64,000 nucleotides of DNA from Hirsutella rhossiliensis. Lineage: Eukaryota; Ascomycota; Sordariomycetes; Hypocreales; Ophiocordycipitaceae. The stretch covers positions 620,001 through 684,000 of the forward strand of contig NW_025408687.1 of NCBI RefSeq assembly GCF_020360975.1, in the 5' to 3' direction. A program made the position numbers and the translations under genes. Each line of letters opens with the position of its first letter. Positions within the stretch are counted from its first letter, which is position 1. This document shows, piece by piece, positions 11,599 through 24,437 of this stretch. The notes below the pieces were generated by a model. The model was not told the DNA's origin and did no database searches. It worked only from the letters and a program-made list of their open reading frames with translations.

Positions 11599-13477
11599 AT
11601 GCCGGGTCGACGATCTGGCCGCGCTGCCGCAAAAAAGGCAGCGGCCGCGCTGGGTACGTTTGCGATTTGACCCTTTCCTGCGACTGCCTCCCGCTTGCAG
11701 CATGCCATGACGCCTCGTCCCTTCACCGCCTTGTCCTTCGAGTTGCGGTTTGGCCTCGGGCCCAAGACATGCCTTGCTCCTCCTTGCTCATCAGACTCGC
11801 TGGCCGCAGTCTCCGTCTCGCTTCGAGCTGTATGACCGCGGCGGCCGCCAATAGAGCTCAAGTCTAATGTTTGCTTCTTCCCATCTGCAGAAAACACCCC
11901 CCGGGGCTTCGTCGACGTCGAGGATGAGCCCATGCCCGACGCAGGCACCGCAGACAATGCATCCGAGCCCGAGGAGGGCCCCGCGCAGGACGACGACGAA
12001 GAAGACGATGACGGCGAGCATCAAGATGTCAAAGGCGACGATGACGGCGACGACGATGCGACGGGCAAGGACGAGGAGTCGGCCAAGGAACCCACTCCAC
12101 CGCCACAGCCCGTCATCCGAAGAAAGCGGCTGGGCCGGCCGCCGAAGAACAAGCCGCCAGACTGGGACCCCATGGTGACGGTGACGGACGACACGCCTCG
12201 CCGCAGAGGCCGCGGAGGGTGGCGCGGCCGCGGCGGCCGCAAGGGAGGCCCCGCGGTACCCAAGGCCGAGCAGGTGGTGGACGCCGATGGCACCGTGGCC
12301 GATATTGTCGACGACGAGTGCGTCCTCGCCCAAGACGCCGAGGGCGAGGCCAAGGTGGACAATCTGGGCAACCTGGCGGGCGGGCGCGAGTACCGGTGCC
12401 GAACCTTTACGGTGCTGGGGCGCGGCAACCGGCTCTATATGCTGTCGACGGAGCCCGCCCGGTGCGTGGGCTTCAGGGACAGCTACCTCTTCTTCACCAA
12501 GCACCGGAAGCTATACAAGATCATTGTCGACGAGGACGAGAAGCGAGACATGATTGAGCGGGAGATCATCCCGCACTCGTACAAGGGCCGCTCGATAGGA
12601 GTCGTGACGGCGCGCTCAGTCTTTCGCGAGTTTGGCGCCAGGATCATCGTCGGCGGCAAGCGCATCGTCGACGACTACAACGTGGCTCAGGCCAGGGCCG
12701 ACGGCGCCGTCGAGGGCGACCTCGCCGACCCGGACGACCGCTTCGTGCCGGGCGAGCCCTACAACAAGAACCAGTACGTGGCCTGGCACGGGGCCAGCGC
12801 CGTCTACCACACAAGCGTGCCCGCAGTGCCCGTGCCCAGTGGCAAGCCCGAGTACAAGAAGCGCAAGGTCAATGTCAACGACACCAACTGGATGCTGGAG
12901 CATGCGCGCGAGGCCAGGTGAGTTGCCGTCTTTGCCCAGGGGTGGACCTTTTCCCCTGAGTGGACGGATCGGCTGACCAAGATGACTCTGGATCGGCAGC
13001 ATCTTCAACTCGGGCATCAACGCGATCCGCAAGCTGAACAACTCGGGCGTCTACGACATTCACACCAACATGATGCAGTACCCGGCCATTATGCAGCCGA
13101 CTCTGGCTCGGGTAGAGCAGGTGGCACCTGGCGCGGACGAAGAGGACGGCAGCAGCGGCAGCAAGTTCCCTCCGGTGCCGGCGAGGATCTCGAGAAATCT
13201 GCTAGTGACGGACACGCACTTCGAGAGCCCGCCGGCGGGCGCGGCGGTGACGGCAGTGGACAGGCCTGACGCGGCGGACCTGCTCGGGGCCTTTCACGGG
13301 CTCGGGTCTGTGTCGGACGAGGTCAAGGAGCTGCTGCCGCCCGAGTGCCGGCAGGCGTTTGACGAGGCTCTGCGACAGGACAGGGAGTGGAAGTCGCGGT
13401 GGGGCACCGAGAAGGAGAAAATGGCGCGACGCGATCCCATTATCGACAAGGCCATTGTGCCGTATTCCATGGGCTGA
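11599..13477 (+). CDS. RSC7: RSC/SWI-SNF chromatin-remodelling subunit, Rsc7/Swp82 family
   Basis: This is a nuclear subunit of the RSC remodeller (yeast Rsc7/Npl6). Exons 11599-11653, 11891-12917 and 13000-13477 join in phase (introns 11654-11890 and 12918-12999) to give 519 residues. The N-terminus is basic (MPGRRSGRAAAKK), then an acidic stretch, an AT-hook-like KRLGRPPKNK and a Gly/Arg patch. The family core runs from about residue 185 to 310: EYRCRTFTVLGRG, RLYMLSTEPARCVGFRDSY, LYKIIVDE, REIIPHSY, TARSVFREFG. After it come SIFNSGINAIRKLNNSGVYD and a NMMQYP segment, also conserved. A paralogue with the same core lies at 58978-61480. The RSC7 label rests on the long C-terminal part, and a strict RSC versus SWI/SNF assignment would need a tree. 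Confidence 0.93.
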
Positions 13478-14608
13478 GGGGGTGGCGACGGGAAACTGAC
13501 CGTTTACCTCGGTTGAGGTCCAGTGACGAGCCCTGGACCTGGACGGACGGGCGTGGTTGAAGGCGTTTTGGGCGTGTAATGCGGGAGAAGGGAAACCAGA
13601 GGGGCGGTGACGCATCGTGGCTCTCGCTCGCTCGCTCGCCAACCGAGAGGGTTTTTCTCTGTTCGGAGTATCAGGGGCCGGGGAGTGGCCGTGGACGAGA
13701 CGGAGATGGCTCACTTTAGGAAGGCTGAAAGCAATTATCCTCATCAAGCCTACGAGCTCGGCTATCTTTGGCGGGCCGTGTTTCTTGCCCCTGATATCCA
13801 TGACGGCACTGACGCCACTGCCCGGCTCTTTGAGAAGCTCGCCAAGGCCCCCTCGGACAGTGGACTGCGGGGACGAGGAGGCGCAATCATCAGGGGGATT
13901 GACGATGAGACTGGGAAACCGTTGAGGGATGTTATACGATGATGTAATGGGGAGCAATAGAGGGAGAAGCTTCCGGCCAGGGGAAATGAAGGACTGCCCA
14001 GCTGAGGGGGCGACATGCTGTGCACAGTGAAGCTCGGGATGCCACTGTTGGGGCACGGACGGGCGGGCCCATGCCATCTCAGCCAGCCGACCAACCAGCC
14101 CGTCACGGCCTCTGCCTCTTCTCTGTGGTTAATCAGAGCTCCTTCGGAGAGAGAGTGTTTGTCCTGCCGATCCGTCACGGAGGTTGGGGGGGGGGGCGGA
14201 GGTGGAGACGAGCGGAGCCGGCCGAAACGAACCGGCGCGGCGCACCGACCTTTGCTTGTCCCCGGAAGGGGGGGGTGCGAAACGGAAGGCGGACGTTGCT
14301 CGTATTTTTTCCTAATTCCAAGGCCATTCCGTGGTCCGTCTTGATGGCACTGTGATGTACATGCAGCGCCGCGGCTTGGGGGAGGGGAGGGAGGGGTGCT
14401 GGCGAGGACGGGAGCTCCATGGTCGGTCGGTCGGTTGTTTCAGGGGCGGCGACGACTGACTGTGCGATCATGGTCGTGTGTGCGCCGCGTCCCGTGTTCG
14501 GGGTTGGGAGAGGAGAGGGAGAGGGAGAGGAGAGGGCTTGGTGTGCTTGCGCCTCGGTCCTCGAAACGCACACACACTCTCTCTCTCTTGGAGTCTATGC
14601 CGGGGCGC
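13478..14608. other. intergenic upstream of the small secreted-protein gene
   Basis: No supported coding region. It contains a G run (near 14182), G-rich stretches and, towards the gene, pyrimidine-rich tracts including a short CACACA/CTCTCT run (about 14568-14590). Confidence 0.5.
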
Positions 14609-14617
14609 TGTATATAT
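14609..14617 (+). promoter_or_regulatory. probable TATA box of the secreted-protein gene
   Basis: The sequence tgtatatat stands alone in GC-rich DNA, about 190 bp before the ATG at 14809. A pyrimidine-rich leader follows it, the usual layout of a strongly expressed fungal gene. Activity is inferred. Confidence 0.5.
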
Positions 14618-14808
14618 CGCGCCCTCGCCCTCGCTTTTCTCTCCATCCGGAAACCTCGCACTCACACTCGCTATCGTCCTTGCCTATACACGATCAAGCA
14701 GTCGACGCACCCACCACTCGTTCCCCCCCACGGCGTTGCTCGTCCATACACCAGCGTCCACCACCAAAACCCTTCATTCTCTCATCGTAAACAAACGTAG
14801 CCGTCACC

Positions 14809-15121
14809 ATGAAGAAGACCACGGGCATCGTCGCCTTCGTCGCCGCCGCCGCCTCGGTCGTCTCCGCCGCGCCCGTCGAGCCTCGTGGTATGCCTCCCTC
14901 CTCAGCATCTCTCTCTCTCTCCTCCTTGCATCAGAGTCCTATCCCATCTCCCGAGTGTCGTTTCTCGTCGACCTGCTAACCCCGCGGGCGTAGATGCCGT
15001 CGACCTGGCCCAGGCCGGCGTCGACACGGCCTTTAGGCTCGCCGGCGACACCCTCTCCCTCGCCGTCGACCCGCTGACGGCGCTGACGACCAAGCGTACG
15101 GTCGAGGAGGAGACGGACTAG
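14809..15121 (+). CDS. small secreted protein, 68 residues, with a Kex2-type site
   Basis: Two exons (14809-14887, 14994-15121) are separated by a 106 nt intron with a CTAAC branch site, and the join is in phase. The start has a good fungal context (gtcaccATGAAG). Residues 1-20 form a classic signal peptide: MKKTTG, an Ala/Val-rich core, ending SAAP. What remains is a 48-residue, Cys-free chain predicted by eye to be helical (AVDLAQAGVDTAFRLAGDT). It ends in a dibasic Lys-Arg at residues 60-61 and a short acidic tail, TVEEETD. VEPR just after the signal peptide could be a second processing site. Processing by signal peptidase and Kex2 would release a peptide of about 35 residues. I do not recognise a family, so function is unknown. 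Confidence 0.75.
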
Positions 15122-15852
15122 GGCTTGCGAATGACGGCTCGAGGGAGGGCAGAGGCCGTCTCGGACGTGCACCTGGTCACGACGTAATCCGCAGGATATC
15201 CGTACGGTTGGTTGATCCGGCTCGGGATAGGACCATCTTGTTCTTCTGGCGCTGGGGGAATCGGGGCCATTGGACACGGCGCAGCATCGAGTCTGTAATC
15301 ATGATAGCCCTGTTTCTCACACACTCCTCTGCCGCACTCGTTGTCTCTCCGCGTGATGTAGTTTCCTTGGAACCCGGCCATCATGCTCAACCGAGAGCCG
15401 GCTCCACGTCTCTGCTTCTCCCTGTCTCCAACTGCCGCCATCGCAGAGGCCAAACGGGCGATGTCGTCCCCTGTTTTCAAATCACCGAGCTCATGGGGCG
15501 CATTCAAACGCTTGGAGAAAGTGCACAGCCTTGTCAAGCATGTGCTGCTGGTTTGTGTTGGTACATTAGTCCATGCGCATTACACACGCTGGTCCCCGTC
15601 TCCCATGTCTAGACGTTACATCTCTGGCCCTTGTCTAGCCTCCATTCGATGCGGCCGATGGCCAACGGCCTGCCTTTGCCAAGCTTACGTGTCCCAAGTG
15701 TGCCAAGCTTGGTTTTGCCCGCGTTGCCCGTGAAAACTCCCGATGCTGTCAATGATGTGCATACTTGGCCCTCGCCCCCGTCGTAGATGGAATGCCGATC
15801 CCATGTCCTCGCTCTCGTCCTTCAACGCCTCCGATTCTCGAACTGGTATCCT
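15122..15852. other. intergenic between convergent secreted-protein and SSS1 genes
   Basis: This is the 3' flank of both genes. A minus-strand frame at 15118-15537 (139 codons) has no recognisable motif and overlaps the end of the secreted-protein gene. I do not call it. Confidence 0.45.
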
Positions 15853-16206
15853 CTAGGCGGCTCCGACTAGGATGTTGTTGATGGGGATGTGGACTTTGAG
15901 GGAGACGCAGGTGCGTCAGCAACGGTGTGACGCGCGACGGCAAGGGGACGGGCATTCGCATACTCAGCTTGACGATGTAGCCGACGGTGCCCATGGTGAG
16001 AAAGCCAATGGCAATGGCCTGCGAGATCTTGAGAAACTCCTTCTTGTCGGCTGTCGCGACATGGTCGAATCGCCGTCAGCACCCAGCCCATGGCTGCAGT
16101 CCGCTAGCTGGGCGCACTCACGCTTCTGGCACTTGTGCATAAACTGGACGCCTTCCTTGACAAACTCGCGCGGCACTTCAATGAGGCTCTCGGCTTGGTC
16201 TGCCAT
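15853..16206 (-). CDS. SSS1: protein translocation complex Sec61 subunit gamma
   Basis: This is the essential single-span, tail-anchored subunit of the ER Sec61 translocon. It clamps the two halves of the Sec61-alpha channel. Three minus-strand exons (16122-16206, 15964-16050, 15853-15893) join in phase across introns of 71 and 70 nt to give 70 residues, the normal family length. The N-terminal amphipathic helix (EVPREFVKEGVQFMHKC) is followed by the invariant KPDKKEFLKISQA, one membrane span (IGFLTMGTVGYIVKL), and the conserved IHIPINNILVG end. The start is fixed by family length. Three TCGAGCG units sit in the leader/promoter at 16264-16284. Confidence 0.97.
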
Positions 16207-16263
16207 TGCGAAGACGGTCCGGTGATGGTGCAGGCTGGGGTCGAGGCCGGGGACGGGGGAGCG

Positions 16264-16284
16264 TCGAGCGTCGAGCGTCGAGCG
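16264..16284 (+). repeat. three tandem TCGAGCG units in the SSS1 upstream region
   Basis: Three adjacent perfect 7 bp units lie 58-78 bp upstream of the SSS1 start codon (gene on the minus strand). Function unknown. Confidence 0.8.
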
Positions 16285-17270
16285 TGAGGTGCAACGCTTG
16301 TGGGGGGGGAAGAAGGCGCAGTCGTGGAGAGCCAGAGAGAGCGAGAGAGACGGGGTCAGACAGAGACGGGCGGTGTCGTCGAGATGAAGGAAGGGGTCTC
16401 TTGTCTGGCCAAGTTGCAAATGCGGCTCCGAGTCAAAGAGCCACGTCGCAGTGCCGTAGCCAGTGTCACGTGCTGCATCTCGTGATGAAATCTGTCATCT
16501 CGACACCGGCGGCCACATCCTGGCTACCCGGTACCCACCGGTACCCGGCGCTCAATCTCGTCAGACAACTCTCCCTGTAAAAATTCTTCACCCCGCGGAG
16601 CTGTTAGCGGCTTGTTACGCGGGGCAGGGTTTGCAGGCCACCCGACCACGCTTTTGCTGTGAGACCCCATCGGGGCCTTAACAGCACAGAGGAAGACTTT
16701 GGAGAGCTCATCTTCCTCTGCAAAGCTGGTCCCGACACAACGTCCACTCGGACCCCATGGCTTCCTCCGGAACCAAGGAGCCAAGGGTATTGGAAGACAA
16801 GCTCTTCTAAACAACGGTGGCCGGTCGCGGAGGTTTTTCTCCCTGAAGGCAAGCTGCTCGACAGCCTCTGATTCCTTCGAAGGGTTTTTCCCTGCCGCCA
16901 CCCCTCGGCCGGTTTCCTTTCCTCAGGCGATTGAGGATGGATATAAAGCTCTGGTAGCTTTGGCAGAGGGATGAGAGAATTATGACCGGTGAAAACCAAG
17001 GGTTGACCACACCTGCCCAAAATCCCGCTGACGGGTGAGGGCCACGAACGAAAAGCGCCTTGAGCCGTCGAAATGCTGGATGAGCTGACTGGACGGCTGT
17101 TGCGGGAGGATCAGCCGGGACACTTGTACTGACATCTTGCGATGTACTTTAGTGGCGTCTACAGCAGAGACAACTGCCCGTGGACAGGTGTCGTTATGTG
17201 AGACCATGAGGCCTTTACAAGGGAAACTGGTTGATCTTGTCAGATAGCGGTCGGGAATAGTTAGATCAGC
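16285..17270. other. intergenic, no gene recognised
   Basis: Short frames occur on both strands (for example 16604-17020 minus), but none shows a known domain or convincing splice joins. Base composition is normal and there are no TIR or LTR ends. Confidence 0.4.
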
Positions 17271-17748
17271 TCAGCACGTCCTGTGCTCCGATAGGAGACC
17301 TGAGCGACTAAAGTCTCTGGACGGAAAATACACACACACACACACTCAATCTCGTCAGACCTTGGGACGGCTGCCAGAGTGAGCCAGATGTTCAGAACAA
17401 AGTATCCCGAGGCAACGCAGGTCTCAAGCTGTTGATTGTGGTAGAGTATACCATCCACAACGTACGTCTGGCTATACAAAGACAGAAGAATGCTGTCGCC
17501 TCCGACGTTAGTATCATCCCCGCGGCCGGCCGGCCGGAAGTGGATCGTCATGTCGGCCGAGTCCCGGTGCCCCGGGGCGCCGGAGTGATTAACAGGCCGG
17601 GGTGGCCAAGTTACCCAGACTCTACGCGGTCTGTCGCTGGCAAGAGCGATAGGAGGTAGTCATAGTCATATCGGGTCCCGTTGAGGGCCTGGACGTTTTC
17701 CTGTTCGAGGAGTTGGATGCGGAACGGGGGACTCCAGTGGGAGCATTG
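17271..17748 (-). pseudogene. possible spliced gene fragment of unknown family
   Basis: On the minus strand an open stretch at 17615-17748 (HWSPPFRIQLLEQENVQAL and on, including RYDYDYLLSLLPATD) reaches a GT donor. The next acceptor (ending at 17493) has an ACTAAC branch site 15 bp before it and restores phase. Exon 17361-17492 then reads SLYSQTYVVDGILYHNQQL and GYFVLNIWLTLAAV. A third small exon (17271-17316, after a 44 nt intron) ends in TGA. Two in-phase joins and protein-like composition argue for a real or recently lost gene. No upstream start or continuing exon was found, so a 5'-truncated relic is likely. I do not recognise the family. It could also be chance. Confidence 0.35.
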
Positions 17749-18925
17749 TCAGTTTACACCGTTTTAGCGACCGAGCGAATAGTAGGCGAATACGGGACTC
17801 TGCTGCCCTCCTACCTCGCTTCCGTTTCGACGATGGCCACTTATCTCTACGTTTTGAGAAGCCGGTTCGTGAATCCTGGTTTAACTTGGCGTGGCCTAGT
17901 TGCCTGCCTGGTCCGTCCTACACATCTAAATAAGTGCAGACGCCTGAAACAGGACGCGGTCATGCGCCTCGTCAGCCGAGGAAAAAGAAACAAGGCGTCG
18001 TGCAAGCTCGTGCTCGAGAAAACAAAAGAGAGAAAAAATCTTCCCTCCAACTGCCCAAGGGGTCGAGGAGAAGGAACAACACCCCGTATACCAAGAACGC
18101 ACCAAGTTGGAGGTCTAGACTGGTCTAGATTTCTAGTCGAACCTACAGTATTAAGTCGTTTTCTGTCGAGGATAATTTCCAGGGCATCCCACTAGGGCGA
18201 CTCAAGGTCGACTATTTCTGTTGGAAATAGCAGATCGAAGATGGCGTCGAAGAAGCCACTGGAATGGATTTGTACAATCAGGTTGATCATTCTTCCATGC
18301 TTCCAGCTTCGTCCGTGATGCACATCCTTATTAACAGTTACCACGCAGACCAAAGTGGAACGCGCTCCGAAAGGTGCGCTGCAATTGCCGCACATGTCTT
18401 GCTTCTCAACAGATATCCATGATTGGTGCCCGCAATTGTTATCGGGTAACCGATAAATGTTGGGCATCCTGAGTATATTCGTCCGGCCAGCTGCCGGGTT
18501 CTCAGCTTCCTTGCGGCCACGTCTAGGAAACGGGATCTCATCGGGACCGCATTTATAGACAGTCTTGTCGACAATTTCCCTCTGAAAAGTCGAAAAGTGG
18601 CCGAGTTTGCTTCGTCTGTCCGAGAGAGTGAGGTGGTTAATTATCAGCGGTTTTTCCTTTGGCTGCATGCTGCCTGCCGTAGCCTCGGCGAGAGACAGCA
18701 AAAGGGAAATAGACATGGGGGTCTCTCTCTTCGTTTCTTTTTCCTTACCGGGGCTGCTTTAGCGCGGCATGAGCCTTTTGAAAGCTTCCTCGGTGCATCG
18801 CCCCCTGTTTGCCCGCGTCCCCTTGCGTCTATAATACTAGAATGATAGAATCCCCCGCGATTTTGGTCTTGTGCCGCTGACGACACCCTCTTGATACCCA
18901 AGCTGCCAAGTGCCGCCTCAGAATC
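17749..18925. other. intergenic, no firm gene
   Basis: A 174-codon minus frame at 18192-18716 has some protein-like patches (NCGHQSWISVEKQDMCGNC) but no recognisable family and no clear splice structure. The stretch before 18926 presumably holds the promoter of the next gene. Confidence 0.4.
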
Positions 18926-20393
18926 ATGCCCAGCATGCCATGGAACTACGCCGTCCCTTTACTCCTTTCCCTCTCGTGGAGAGAGGTCTTCGCCGATCGA
19001 CCAAGCAACCAGTCCATCTGTGACTACTACGCCGCTCAACGCTATGGTGCGAGTAACAGCACGACGCAGCTGCGTCTGATGCAGGGCATCGTTGCTTACG
19101 CCTACGCTGGCGGCGGTGCACTCCGACTTACCGACGACAAGACTAAAAGTACCGGAATATTCAATCACGGGCGGTTTAATGGTCATGATGTATACCTCCG
19201 GCCGTGGTTCAACGGATCAAGTATGGCAGCCTGGCAGGTCCCGATACCTTTGCTCGCTGACCATTCCAATTGACGACACTGGACAGAGGCAATCACAAAC
19301 TTCAATGGCCAAGCTGTCGGCGTCGACTGGCTCGACGGAGGCGGTACTGCGCCGCTAATCGCCTTCTTGAATAGCTCTACCGAGACGGCAGAAATAAAAA
19401 AGGGAACAAATCAAGAGTCAGTCACATACACCTCTGACGCGGTATAGTTGCTCATCATTCATTCTCTACTCCAGGAAACTGTTTTCTCGTTGGTATTTTG
19501 CCTTTGGGAAGATCTACGGCTGCAGCCTTGCAAAACATTTCCTAGAAAATAGCTTCACTCCTCTTACTCCAGCCTACGTACATAAATACATGGACCTAAA
19601 CCATACCCACATCGGATACTTCATCGACCAGCTTATTGCCGCCAGCAAGTACTATGGCTTCTCAGACCCCGATGCCGAGACGCTTTCCACCTTTATGAAT
19701 GCGAGATATAATACCCGGTGCGCGCCACCGCAAGACGGTCAACTATACTCAATCTGCCTTGCAAAGGACTGCCCTCTGGCCGCACCCAATGCCCAATGCG
19801 AAGCATATGCCAATGTGCAGCCATATGGCCTCAACTCGGCGGTTCCAAGCAGCACTGAAGCGCTGGTGCTGCCAACAACTTCGGCATCTTCAGCAACTCC
19901 CCGACCGACCTCTACCACGGCGGCCAACCCATCAACCTCTTCTAGCCTCTCCGCAGGTGCCATAGCAGGCATTAGCATCGGCGCAGCAGTTGTTGCCCTG
20001 CTAGCAGTTGGCATGTGGTTGTTGTTTCGACGTCAACAACCGGCCAAGCCGGAAAGCATGCCTGTAGTCAACCAGACAGGCGGCGGAGCTTCTCATATGT
20101 TTCCACCTCAGTCCCCCGGCAGGCCGAATCTACACAACAGCTGCTACAGCCAGGACCCGCACGATTCATGCAGGCTATCTTCACACAGGAGCCCCTCGCC
20201 AGTTTGGGTGCAGTCGAAGCCACCGCAGGAGCTTGGCGCAGACAGCCCGGAAGCGACGCCGGGCATAGTGTCTCAAACGCATGACGGGCCGGGAATGCCG
20301 CAGATGGTGGAGGTTAGGGGTCCTGAGCCGCCGGCTGGGTGGGAGCGACAGAATGAAGTTTCAGGGCCGAGAATTTTGATCCCGGGTAGTTAG
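18926..20393 (+). CDS. secreted/type I membrane protein of unknown function
   Basis: Exons 18926-19220, 19287-19416 and 19475-20393 join in phase (introns of 66 and 58 nt) to give 447 residues. A signal peptide of about 24 residues leads an extracellular domain that starts NQSICDYYAAQRYG, contains N-glycosylation sequons (for example NQS, NST) and includes GVDWLDGGGTAPL. It ends in a Cys-containing part (RCAPPQDGQLYSICLAKDCP). A Ser/Thr-rich stalk, one membrane span (about 301-326, GAIAGISIGAAVVALLAVG) and a Pro/Ser-rich cytoplasmic tail follow. The layout, and as far as I recall a similar start and GGG-AP motif, occur in uncharacterised ascomycete proteins. No enzyme motif was seen. It lies 930 bp upstream of the halogenase, on the same strand, so a shared role is possible but unproven. 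Confidence 0.8.
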
Positions 20394-23320
<2,927 letters not shown>

Positions 23321-24375
23321 CACAACTAAGTCATTTAGCAACGGTATGATTTGACGCTTCAACCAAGCCAGTCCTGACATGATCAAGTAGAGAGTCAACG
23401 TGCTGTCTCTGGCCTGTCGAGAGAAATACGCCGTGTCTCACCGGCCGACTGGAAGGGGGTAAGGTATGGCTGGGTACGGCAATGCATTGCCGCCATGCCA
23501 ACGCCATCATCTTGCTGGCTGTCAGATACCGGATGAGATTGACCCAGGGGGGGCAGTCGGTTGGCATCGGGACGAGACACCCCAGCCTTCGGCAGGCAGG
23601 CAGGCAGAGAGGGAGGAGGGTGGACGAAGAGGGGAAGAAGAAACAGCGACGGAAGAAACAGGAGAAGAAACAAGCGAGGGAAAAAAGGGGGAGTGAGTGG
23701 TCATCCGCTGTCTTTGGCGCAGCCCGATTGAGCGTCTCGCAGTTGCCTCGATCCATCCATCGAACCAGCTCGACAGCGCCCAATGGGAGGCGAGGGAGGT
23801 CCATGTGGCCGTTTGCTCCCCCGCCGACCTGCTTCGCGGGGGCGATGAGGTATGACGACGGTCGGTCGGCTGCAAAGTTGACCAGTCGCGGCCGCGGTAT
23901 ACAACAGGTTCCAGGGGTCGGTCTCTCGTTCCGCAGGTGATTCACGGCGGCGTTGCTATGGCCCGGCGGTTGGCTCGACGGCATCGACATGACGACACGT
24001 CACGGGTGGCGAGAGACGACTTGCGATATTACGGAGTAGGGAAAAAACGGTAGGATGCGCCCGGGTTGGCAGCAAAGATGGGCAAAGCATGTCCGCTGTA
24101 GGGTAAGCGGTCAAGGCCACGCACCGGTGGTGTTGCTCCGTGCTCCGCCGAGGGCCCCCCTGACCCCCGCCTTCGTATTGGTAGGTAAGTTATCCTCCTG
24201 CAGATGTGGCACGCAGCGAACAGAGCGCATGTTGCGGTGAGTTGTCGTCCTCTTTTCCTGCACGCACACAGTCATGGACCGGAGAGGGTTCATCTGTCGG
24301 GACGAGGCCCGAGGGAGCGACAGAGACGGTCAGAGGACGACGGATGACATGCATCCATGACCCCTTCCCCATGCA

Positions 24376-24437
24376 CTGCCCATGCATTCTCTCCCCATGC
24401 ACTCTCTCTCTCCCCATGCACCTTCTCCCAATGCACT
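24376..24437 (+). repeat. imperfect tandem CCCATGCA(C/T) units
   Basis: Five copies of (c)ccatgca(c/t), the last as caatgcac, are separated by CT-rich spacers. They form a short degenerate satellite in non-coding DNA. Confidence 0.6.

Noticed and set aside
18192..18716. 174-codon minus frame with several Cys
   Set aside because: It has some protein-like patches but no recognisable family, no clear start context and no splice partners. Kept only as a note.
23331..23990. 219-codon minus frame next to the halogenase
   Set aside because: It has mixed low-complexity composition and no motif, and competing frames of similar length lie on the other strand. Not supportable as a gene.
24376..24437. 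repeat block considered as a CRISPR-like array
   Set aside because: Units are short and imperfect, spacers are CT-rich and irregular, and the host is clearly a fungus.
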